Of a stretch of 64,000 nt of DNA, positions 23,301 to 35,300 are shown piece after piece. The stretch lies in contig NZ_CP109130.1 in assembly GCF_035917975.1 (NCBI RefSeq), forward strand, positions 2,418,001 through 2,482,000, read 5' to 3'. The notes beneath the pieces are model-generated. The model was not told the DNA's origin. It saw only the letters and a program-made list of their open reading frames with translations, and searched no databases. The first letter of the stretch is position 1. Every line of letters begins with the position of its first letter. The position numbers and the translations under genes are program-made. Source of the stretch: Streptosporangium sp. NBC_01756. GTDB lineage: Bacteria > Actinomycetota > Actinomycetes > Streptosporangiales > Streptosporangiaceae.

Positions 23301-26300
23301 CACATTCGCCGCCGCGTAATTGCCCTGCCCCGCGGCCAGCACCAGACCACCCGCCGAAGAGAACAACACGAACGCCGACAACCCCAGATCCGCCGTCAAC
23401 TCATGCAGATGCCACGCCGCGTCCGCCTTCGGCGCCAGCACCGCATCCAACCGCTCCGCCGTCAGCGCACCGACCAGGCCGTTGTCAGCCACCCCCGCCG
23501 CATGCACCACACCGGTCAACGAACCGATCCCCGCCACCAACTCCGCGAGCGCATCCCGGTCGGCCACATCACACGCCGCGACCGTGACCTCGGCACCCAA
23601 CCCGGACAGCTCCCGCTGCAACTCCACCGCACCCGGAGCAGCCAGCCCCCGACGACTGGTCAGCACCAACTCCCGCACCCCGTGCTCCACCACCAGATGA
23701 CGAGCCACCAAAGCACCCAGACCACCCGTACCACCCGTGACCAGCACCGCACCCGTCCCCCAGTCCGGGACCGCCGCCGTCACCGCCACCCTGCTCAGAC
23801 GCGGCACCCGCACCTCACCCCGGCGCACCGCCAGCTCGGGCTCCCCCGAGCCGGCGATCCGGGGCAGGACCCGGGCGGAGTCCTCCGTCCCGTCGACGTC
23901 GACGAGCACGATCCGGCCGGGGTTCTCCGCCTGAGCCGCACGCACCAGACCCCACACCGGCGCCTGCCGCACATCGACGTCCTCGTCCGGCTCCACCGCG
24001 ACCGCACCCCGGGTCACCACCACCAACCGCGAAGCAGCAAACCGCTCCTCGGCCAGCCAGCCCTGGATCGCCGCCAGCGCGTGACCGCCCACCGTGCGCA
24101 CATCGGACAGAACCTCACCCGACGGCGCGACGCACTCGGCGACCACCACGTCCGGCACCGGATGTCCCGCGCCGACCGCCTCGCCCAGTGCCGCCATGTC
24201 GGCGAGCACCGTGATCTCGTCACCGAGGCCGAGCCCGCCGGGCCCCACCGCGACCCAGACGTCTTCCACAGCCTCCTGCGGGGACAGCGCGGGGACCTCG
24301 ATCCAGTCCACCTTGAACAGCGACTGGCTCCGGCCGTCCTGCGTGGCGGTGAGTTGCTCGGCCGAGACCTGCCTGGACACCAGCGAGCCGATCGACAGGA
24401 CCGGCCGGCCGGTGCCGTCGGCCACCTCCATCGAGAGGCTGTCCGGTCCGGCGGGGATGTTGCGCACACGCAGTTCGGTGGCGCCGACGGCGTGCAGGGC
24501 GACCGCGTTCCACACGAAGGGGAGCACGGTCTCGCCGTCGCGGCGGCCGTCGTCGTCGAACAGGCCCACGTGCATGGCCGCGTCGAGCAGGGCGGGATGC
24601 AGCCCGAACCGCCCGGCGTCCGCCCGTGCGTTCTCGGGCAGGGCCACCTCGGCGTACAGTTCGTCGCCGCGCCGCCAGGCCGCCTTCAGTCCCTGGAACG
24701 TCGGACCGTAGCCGTAGTCCTGGGCGAGCAGGACGTCGTAGGCGCCCTCCAGGTCGATCGCGGTGGCACCCTCCGGCGGCCAGGCGGTCAGGTCGAACCC
24801 CGGAGTCAGAGCGCCGGTGGCGAGCAGGCCCTCGGCGTGCAACGTCCACGGCAGATCCGCCTCGTCGTCCCTGCGGGAGTGGATGGTCACGGTTCGCGCA
24901 CCCGAGCCGTCGTCGGAGCCGACGGCCACCCGCACCTGTACGCCGCCGCGCTCGGGCAGCACCAGTGGCGCCTGGAGGGTGAGCTCCTCCAGCACCTCGC
25001 AGCCGACGTGGTCACCCGCGTGGATGGCCAGCTCCACGTGGCCGGTGCCGGGGAAGACGACGGTCTCGCCCACCTTGTGGTCGGCCAGCCAGGGATGCGT
25101 CGTGAGCGACAGCCGGCCGGTGAAGGCCACTCCGTCGGACTCCGGCGAGGCCAGCACCGCGGCCAGCAGCGGGTGCTCCACCGAGCCGAGCCCGATGGAC
25201 GCCGGATCCCCGCCGCCCGTGGCCTCCGGCAGCCAGAAGTGCTCGCGCTGGAAGGCGTAGGTGGGCAGGTCGATCCCGGTGACGGCGGCTCCGGAGAAGA
25301 AGGCCTTCCAATCGAGCGCGATGCCACGGGCATAGGCCCGGCCCAGCGCCGAAAGCAACTCACGCCGCTCGTCACGGCCCCGACGCAGCACGGAGACGAA
25401 CGCCATACCGTCTTCATCGGCGACGCCACCAGCGGCCATCGCCGACAGCACCGCATCCGGACCCAACTCGACGAACGTCGTGACACCGGAGGACTCCAGC
25501 CACGCCACCCGATCGGTGAACCGGACCGCGTCCCGCACATGCCGCACCCAGTACTCCGGGTCCCGCACCTCCGCCAACGCGATCGGGACCGTCGGCGGGT
25601 GATAGGTCAACCCTTCGGCCACCTGCCGGAACTCGGCCAGCATCGGCTCCATCAGAACCGAATGGAACGCATGGGAGACCTTCAACCGGGTGGTCTTACG
25701 GCCCTCGGCGGCGAACCGGGCGGCGATCTCCACCACCGCGTCCTCCACCCCCGACACCACCACCGACCGCGGACCGTTCACCGCCGCGACACTCACCCGC
25801 CCAGCGAACCCAACCCCCGAGACGACCGCCGACCGCGGGCCGTTGGCCGCCACGGTGCTCACCCGCCCGGCAGCCTCCGCCCCCGGACCCGTCCCGCCAT
25901 CGATCAGCGCGAGCACTTCCTCCTCGGTCGCCTGAATCGCGACCATCGCCCCACCCGCCGGCAACGCCTGCATCAACCGGCCCCGCGCCGCCACCAGCGC
26001 GCACGCATCCGACAGGGACAGCACCCCGGCCACATGCGCCGCCGCCAACTCCCCAATCGAATGCCCCGCCAGATAGTCCGGCCGCACCCCCCACGATTCG
26101 ACGAGCCGGAACAGCGCCACCTCGACCGCGAACGTCGCCGTCTGAGTGAACACCGTCTGATTCAGCAACTCCGCGTCGGCGCCCCACATCACCTCACGCA
26201 GCGGAACATCCAACAGCGGATCAAGCTCGGCCAGCACCGCGTCCAACGCGTCGGCGAACACCGGGAAGGCCGCGTACAACTCTCGGCCCATGCCGAGCCG

Positions 26301-29300
26301 TTGGGCGCCCTGACCGGTGAACAGGAACGCGAGCCTGCCCGACCGGACCGAGTCCTGGACCACACCCTCGCCCGCCGACACCCCGGTAGACCCATCGGCC
26401 AACACCGCCAGACCGTCCAGCATCGCCGCACGATCCTCGCCCAGCAGCACCGCCCGATACTCCAACGCCGCACGCGTCGTAGCGAGCGCAGAACCCACCA
26501 CCGCCAGCCCGTCCTCCGGCAACGACTCCACATGAGAACGGAGCTTCCCCGCCTGCGCCCGCAACGCCTGCGGCGACTTACCCGACACCACCCACGGCCC
26601 GAACGACCCACCCGCAACGGGCAACCCGGCAGCCTCGACCGCCGGCGCCTCCTCAACGATCACATGCGCATTGGTGCCACTGATACCGAACGAGGAGACG
26701 GCCGCCCGGCGGGGACGGCCGGTCTCCGGCCAGGAGACCGGCTCGGCCAGCAGTCGCACGTTGCCCGCCGACCAGTCCACCTGCGGCGTCGGCTCGTCCA
26801 GGTGCAGGGTCTTGGGGAGCAGGCCGTTCCGGATGGCCTGGACCATCTTGATCACACCGGCCACGCCCGCCGCCGCCTGGGCGTGTCCCATGTTCGACTT
26901 GATCGAGCCCAGCCAGAGCGGCCGGTCCTCCGGGCGGTCCTGCCCGTAGGTGGCGATGACGGCCTGCGCCTCGATCGGGTCGCCGAGCGTCGTCCCGGTG
27001 CCGTGCGCCTCCACCGCGTCCACATCCGCCGTGGTGAGCCCCCCGTTGGCGAGGGCCTGGCGGATCACCCGCTGCTGGGACGGGCCGTTCGGCGCGGACA
27101 TGCCGTTGCTCGCGCCGTCCTGGTTGACCGCCGTGCTCCGGACGATCGCCAGGACCGGGTGGCCGTTGCGCTGCGCGTCCGACAGGCGCTCCACCAGCAG
27201 CAGGCCCGCGCCCTCCGCCCAGCCCGTGCCGTCGGCGGAGGCGGCGAACGACTTGCACCGGCCGTCGGCGGCGAGGCCGCGCTGGCGGCTGAACTCGACG
27301 AACATGTCCGGCGTGCCCATCACGGCCACGCCGCCCGCGAGGGCCAGCTCACACTCACCCGTGCGCAGCGCCTGGATGGCCAGGTGCAGTGCCACCAGCG
27401 AGGACGAGCAGGCCGTGTCCACCGAGACGGACGGGCCCTCCAGCCCGAGCGTGTAGGAGACCCGGCCGGACACCAGGCTGCCGCCGCTGGTGGTGCCGGC
27501 CTCCTTGCCCAGGCCGTAGTCGTGGTACATCACCCCGGCGAACACACCGGTCCTGCTGCCTTTGAGCGCGGCCGGATCGATGCCGGCCCGCTCGATCGCC
27601 TCCCAGGACGTCTCCAGCAGCAACCGCTGCTGCGGGTCCATGTACAGCGCATCGTTGGGGCTGATCCCGAAGAAGCCCGGGTCGAAGTACGCCGCGTCGT
27701 AGAGGAACCCGCCCTCACGCGCGTAGGACTTGCCCTCGATGCCGGGTTCGGGATCGTAGACGCCGTCGACGTCCCAGTCCCGGTCGGTGGGGAAGCCGGA
27801 GACGGCGTCCACCCCGTCGGCCACCAGCCGCCACAGGTCCTCGGGGGTGGTGACCCCGCCCGGGTAACGACAGGCCATCCCCACGATCGCGATCGCGTCG
27901 TCGTCCACCGGGGTCCGTACGGCGACGGCGGCCGAGACGCCGCTCACCGTCCCGGACAGGGTGGCGCCGATGTGGTCGGCCACCGCCTGGGAGGTCGGGT
28001 AGTCGAAGACCAGTGTCGCCGGCAGCCGCAGGCCGGTCGCCGTGTTGAGCCCGTTGCGCAGTTCCACGGCGGTCAGCGAGTCGAACCCTAGTTCCTTGAA
28101 GGCGCGATCAGACTCGACCGCATCCGTGGAAGCGTGTCCGAGCACCGCCGCCACCTGGCCGCGCACCAGGTCCAGCAGCACCCGGGCACGCTCGTCCCCA
28201 TCCAGCCCCGCAAGCCGGCGTTCCAACTCGCCACCGCCACCGCCACTGGCTGCGGCGCTCGCCCGCGCCACCTGCCGTGCGGGCAGCCGTACCAGGCCGC
28301 GCAGCAGGGCGGGGAGCTCGTCGCCCCGGTTGCGCAGGAGCGAGGTGTCCACCCGCAGGGGCACCAGAGCCGCATGCTCCGCCCCCACTGCGGCGTCGAA
28401 CATGGCCAGGCCCTCTTCCGCGGGGAGCGCGGGCAGGCCCAGGCGCCGCATCCGCTCCTCCGCCTCGGTGAGGAGCTGGGTCAGCCCAGTCTCGACGCCC
28501 CAGAGGCCGAAGGCCATCGCGGTCGCGGGCAGTCCCGACGCCCTGCGATGCGCCGCCAAAGCGTCCAGGAACACATTCGCCGCCGCGTAATTGCCCTGCC
28601 CCGCGGCCAGCACCAGACCACCCGCCGAAGAGAACAACACGAACGCCGACAACCCCAGCTCCGCCGTCAACTCATGCAGATGCCACGCCGCGTCAGCTTT
28701 GGGTGCGAGCACCGCGTCGAGTCGCTCCGCCGTCAACGCACCGACCAACCCGTTGTCGGCCACCCCCGCCGCATGCACCACACCGGTCAACGAACCGATC
28801 CCCGCCACCAGCGCGGCCACCGCATCCCGGTCCGCCACATCACACGCCACCACCGCGACCTCGGCACCCAACCCGGACAACTCCCGCTGCAACTCCACCG
28901 CACCCGGAGCATCCAGCCCCCGACGACTGGTCAGCACCAACTCCCGCACCCCGTGCTCCACCACCAGATGACGAGCCACCAAAGCACCCAGACCACCCGT
29001 ACCACCCGTGACCAGCACCGCACCCGTCCCCCAGTCCGGGACCGCCGCCGTCACCGCCACCCTGCTCAGACGCGGCACCCGCACCTCACCCCGGCGCACC
29101 GCCACCTCGGGCTCATCACCCAGCACGCCAACCAACCAGGAGAGATCCTCCGTCCCGTCGACGTCCACCAGCACGAACCGGCCCGGATTCTCCGCCTGAG
29201 CCGCACGCACCAGACCCCACACCGGCGCCTGCCGCACATCGACGTCCTCGTCCGGCTCCACCGCGACCGCACCCCGGGTCACCACCACCAACCGCGAAGC

Positions 29301-32300
29301 AGCAAACCGCTCCTCAGCCAACCACTCCTGAACCACACCCAGCGCGTGACCACCCACCGTACGCACATCGGACAGAACCTCACCCGACGGCGCAGCACAC
29401 TCCACAACCACCACCCCGGGCACCACACCACCCAGCGAGGACAGCTCCTCACCCGCCCCCACCACGACCCAGCCATCCACCTGAGCCGTGGGTGCGGGCA
29501 GACCGGTCGGTGCGGACCACTCGATCCTGAACAGGGACTCGTGGCGCCGTGCGGAGTCGAGTTGCTCGACTGACACGGGGCGGCCCACCAGGCGGTCGAC
29601 CGACAGCACCGGCTGGCCGGTCGCGTCCGCGACGGTCAGCGCGATGTCGCCCTCTCCCACGGACGCGATGCGGACCCGCAGCTCCGAGGCGCCGGCCGCG
29701 TACAACGACACCCCGTTCCACACGAAGGGCAGGACGGTCTCACCGCCCCGGCGGCCATCGTCGTCGAAGAGGGCGGCGTGCATGGCCGCGTCGAGCAGAG
29801 CGGGGTGCAGCCCGAACCGGGCGGCGTCCTCGTGCGCCTGCTCGGGCAGCGCCACCTCGGCGAACACCTCTTCACCTCGCCGCCAGGCGGCCTTGAGCCC
29901 CTGGAAGGCCGGGCCGTAGCCGTAGCCCTGGCCGTGCAGGAAGTCGTAGGCGTCCGTCACGTTCAGCGGGGTCGAGCCCTCCGGAGGCCAGACGGCCAGA
30001 TCGGCCTGCGGCTCCGTGGCACCGGTCGCGAGCACACCCTCGGCGTGCAACGTCCACGGCAGGTCCGACTCGTCGTCGCCCCGGGAGTAGACGCTGACCG
30101 AACGCCTGCCGGAGGTGTCCGGCGCGTCCACGATCACTTGCACCTGCCTGCCGACCTGCGCCGTCAGCACCAGCGGCGCACGCAGCGCCAGCTCCTCGAG
30201 GACGTCGCAGCCGACGTGGTCGCCCGCGCGGATCGCCAGCTCCACGAAGCCGGTACCCGGCAGGAGCACGCTGCCGAGCACGTCGTGGTCGGCGATCCAC
30301 GACTGGACGTCGAGCGACAACCTGCCGGTGAACACCACCTTGTCCGAGTCCGGCGAGGTCACCACGGCACCGAGAAGCGGGTGGGCGACCGCTTCGAGCC
30401 CGGCCGAAGCCACGTTGCCGGCGTCCTCACCGAACCACGAGCTGATCAGGTAATCCCGGGCGTCCAGCCAGTACGGCTGGCGCTGGAAGGCGTAGGTGGG
30501 CAGGTCGATCCGGTGTGCCCCACTCCCGGCGAAGAACGCCCGCCAGTCCACCCGCGTGCCGTGGACGTGCAGCCGGGCGAGTCCGCCGACGAGCATCCGG
30601 GCCTCGTCACGGTCACGGCGCAGGGCGGGGACGAAGGTCACGCCCTCGTCGTCGGTGACGCAGTCGGCGGCCATCGCCGACAGCACCGCGTCCGGACCCA
30701 GCTCGACGAACGTCGTGACACCGGAGGACTCCAGCCACGCCACCCGGTCGGTGAACCGGACCGCGTCGCGTACGTGCCGCACCCAGTACTCCGGGTCCTG
30801 CACCTCCGCCAACGCCACCGGGATCGTCGGCGGGTGGTAGGTCAACCCTTCGGCGACCTGCCGGAACTCGGCCAGCATCGGCTCCATCAGAACCGAGTGG
30901 AACGCGTGGGAGACCTTCAGCCGGGTGGTCTTACGGCCCTCGGCGGTGAACCGGGCGGCGATCTCCACCACCGCGTCCTCCACCCCCGACACCACCACCG
31001 ACCGCGGACCGTTCACCGCCGCGACACTCACCCGCCCAGCGAACTCCGCCCCCGACACGACCGCTGACCGCGGGCCATCAGCAGTCGCAGCACTCACCCG
31101 ACCGACGGCCTCCGCCCCCGGACCCGTCCCGCCATCGATCAGCGCGAGCACTTCCTCCTCGGTCGCCTGAATCGCGACCATCGCACCCCCCGCCGGGAGC
31201 GCCTGCATCAACCGGCCCCGAGCCGCCACCAGCGCGCACGCGTCCGGCAGGGACAGCACCCCCGCCACATGCGCCGCGGCCAGCTCCCCGATCGAATGCC
31301 CCGCCAGGTAGTCCGGCCGCACCCCCCACGACTCCACCAACCGGAACAGCGCCACCTCAACCGCGAACGTCGCCGTCTGAGTGAACACCGTCTGATTCAG
31401 CAACTCCGCGTCGGCGCCCCACATCACCTCACGCAACGACCGGCCCACATGACCGTCGAGCTCGGCGAGCACCGCGTCCAACGCGTCGGCGAACACCGGG
31501 AAGGCCGCATACAGCTCCCGGCCCATCCCCAACCGCTGCGCACCCTGACCGGTGAACAGGAACGCCGTCGAACCCTTGGCCCGCGCCAACCCCCGCACCA
31601 CACCCGGACCATCGCCGGCCACCGCCGCCAGACCATCCAGCAACTCCTGCCGATCACCGGCCACCACCACCGCCCGCTGCTCCAACGCAACACGGGTCGT
31701 GGCCAGCGAGAAGGCGACGTCCGTCAGGCTCAGCTCAGAGCTCTGGCCGATGTGCTCCAGCAGCCGTACGGCCTGCTCCCGCAGTGCCTCGGGGGTCTTG
31801 CCGGACAGCACCCACGGCAGAGGCGCACCGTCGGCGGGCCGAGGAGGCTCAGGCTCGTCCTCGGCCGGAGGCTGCTCCAGGATCACGTGGGCGTTGGTGC
31901 CGCTCAGCCCGAACGACGAGATGCCCGCCCGCCGGGGGCGACCGTTCCGCGACCACTCGACCGCCTCGGTGAGCAGCTTCACGTTCCCCGCCGACCAGTC
32001 CACCTGCGGCGTCGGCTCGTCCACGTGCAACGTCCTGGGCAGCACCCCATGACGCATGGCCATGACCATCTTGATGATCCCGGCCACACCCGCCGCCGCC
32101 TGGGTGTGACCCATGTTCGACTTGATCGACCCCAGCCAGAGCGGCCGGTCCTCCGGCCGGTCCTGACCATAAGTCGCCAGCAACGCCTGCGCCTCGATCG
32201 GATCGCCCAGCGTGGTGCCCGTACCGTGCGCCTCCACCGCGTCCACACCCGCCGACGTGAGCCCGGCGTTGGCGAGGGCCTGGCGGATCACCCGCTGCTG

Positions 32301-35300
32301 CGACGGGCCGTTCGGGGCGGTCAGCCCGTTGGACGCGCCGTCCTGGTTCACCGCGCTGCCCTTGACGATCGCGAACACCGGGTGCCCGTTGCGGCGGGCG
32401 TCCGACAGCCGCTCCACCAGCAGCATGCCGACGCCCTCGCCCCAGCTCGTGCCGTCGGTCGAGGCGGCGAACGACTTCGCGCGGCCGTCGGGCGAGAGTC
32501 CGCGCTGCCTGCTGAACTCGACGAACACCTCGGGGCTCGCCATGACGGCCACGCCACCGGCCAGCGCCAGTGAGCACTCGCCCGAGCGCAGCGCCTGGAT
32601 GGCCAGGTGCAGTGCCACCAGCGAGGACGAGCAGGCGGTGTCCACCGAGACGGAAGGCCCTTCGAGCCCGAACACGTACGACACCCGGCCGGATGCGATC
32701 GCGCCCGTGCTGCTGTTGGCCGCGTAGTCGTGGTACATCATCCCGGCGAACACGCCGGTGGTACTGCCCTTCAGGGTCGCCGGGTCGATGCCCGCCCGCT
32801 CGAACGCCTCCCAGGAGGTCTCCAGCAGCAACCGCTGCTGCGGGTCCATGACCAGGGCCTCGTTCGGGCTGATCCCGAAGAAGGCGGGGTCGAACTCGTC
32901 CGCGTCGTGCAGGAAGCCGCCCTCACGCGTGTAGCTCGTGTTGGGACGTTCCGCGGTCGGGTCGTAGAGCTGCTCGACATCCCATCCGCGGTTCGCCGGG
33001 AACTCGGAGATCGCGTCCACCCCGCCGGCCACCAGCCGCCACAGGTCCTCCGGGGACGTGACCCCGCCCGGATAACGGCAGGCCATGCCCACGATCGCGA
33101 TCGGTTCGTCGGTCGCGGTCGTGGTCGCGGTGACCGCCGCGGCCCGTACCTCCGCACCCGATACCTGGCTGAGCAGGAAGTTCGCCAGGACCACCGGCGC
33201 CGGGTAGTCGAACACCAGGGTCGGCGGCAGGCGCAGCCCGGTGGCCGCGTTGAGCTGGTTGCGGAACTCCACCGCGGTGAGCGAGTCGAAGCCCAGCTCG
33301 CTGAAGGCCCGCTCGGCCTCCACCGTCTCCGGCCCCGCGTGCCCGAGGACCGCGGCCACCTGGATCAGCACCAGCTCCAGCAGCGCCGCCTCCCACTCCT
33401 CCTCGGGGAGGGCCGCGAGCTTCTGCCGCAGGGCGCTCGGCCCGGCCTGACCCGACTGTCCGGCCACGCTGCGCCGCCGTACGGAGGGGACCAGGGCGTG
33501 GAACAGCTTGGGCAGGTGCTCGCCCTGCGCGCGCAGCGCGGCGAGGTTGAGTTTGGCGGGGACCACCACGGACGCGCCCACGCCCGGGGCCGCGTCGAAC
33601 AGCGCCAGGCCCTCATCGGTGGGCAGGGGGATCACGCCGCCCTGGGAGATCCTCGACCGGTCACCGGCCGACAGCGTGTGCGCCATTCCTCCACCGGCCT
33701 GTGCCCACAGGCCCCAGGCCAGCGACTGTCCCGCCAATCCCCGCGCCCGCCGGTGTACGGCCAGCGCGTCCAGATAAGCATTCGCCGCCGCGTAGTTACC
33801 CTGACCGGCGTTGCCCAGCACACCTGTCAGCGAGGAGAACACCACGAACGCCGACAGATCCATTCCCGCGGTCAGCTCGTGCAGGTTCCACGCCGCGTCC
33901 ACCTTCGGCCGCAACACCGCGGCCATCCGCTCCGGCGTCAGCGACCCGACCACTCCGTCGTCCAGGACGCCTGCGGTGTGCACCACCCCGCCCAGCTCCA
34001 CCCCCGCCAGCAGCTCCGCGAGCGCCTCCCGATCGGCCACGTCACACGCCGCGACCGTGACCTCGGCACCCAGCCCGGTCAGCTCCCGCGCCAGATCCGA
34101 CGCCCCCGGCGCATCCAACCCCCGCCGGCTCACCAGCAGCAGCTCCCGCACCCCGTGCTCCACCACCAGATGCCGGGCCACCAGAGCACCCAGACCACCC
34201 GTCCCGCCGGTGACCAGCACCCGGCCCGCGAACCGCGACACCGGCCCATCACCCGCCGGCACCGCCCGCACCAACCGCGCACCGTGCACCACGCCACCGC
34301 GCACCACGACCTGCGGCTCACCACAGGACACGATCGCGGAGACGTCCGGCTCGGCGTCGAGATCGGCGTCGAGATCGGCCAGCAGCAACCGGCTCGGGTT
34401 CTCCAGTTGGGCGGCCCGCACCAGACCCCACACCGCCGCACCGGCCAGGTCATCTACATCCTCACCCGGCAGCGCCACCGCACCCCGGGTCAGCACCAGC
34501 AACCGCGAAGCGGCGAACCGCTCCTCCGCCAACCACTCCTGAACCACACCCAGCACCCGGACCACCCCGGCATGCACCCCGGCCACATCCCCGGCCGGTC
34601 CACACTTCAGCACCACCACCTCCGGCACCAGCCCACCCTCGGCCGACGCCTCCCAGGAGGCCCACGACACCGGCACGGATGACACCGGCGCCTGCACCGA
34701 CGACCACGCCACCTCGAACAACGACTCGGCCGACGACGACCCCACCGCCGCCAGTTGCTCCACCGAGACCGGCCGGAGGGCCAGGGACCGCACGGTGGCC
34801 ACCGGCCTGCCGTCGCCGTCGGCCACGCTCATCGCGAGGCCACCGGCTTCCGAGGGCGACAGCCGTACCCGTGCCGTGGAAGCACCGCTGGCGTGCAGGG
34901 TCACCCCCGACCAGGCGAAGGGCAGGACAGCCTGGTCACCGAGCAGTCCGGTGAAGGTCGCGCCGTGGATGCAGGCGTCCAGCAGCGCGGGGTGCAGCCC
35001 CAGCCGCTCGGCGTGCGAGACCGCCTGCTCGGGCAGGGCGACCTCGGCGAAGACCTCATCCGAGTCGCCCGACCTCCAGGCCGCCTGCAGCCCCTGGAAG
35101 ACCGGACCGTAGGTGAGGCCGCCCTCGGCGAAGCCGGCGTAGAGCCCGTCGAGGTCGATCGCGGTCGCGCCGGCGGGCGGCCACGGGACCGGCTCGAACG
35201 ACACCGCCGCACCACCCGAGGCCAGCACACCCTCGGCATGCAACGTCCACGGAACCGACTCCCCACCACGCGAATGAACCGTCAACCTCCGCCCACCCGA

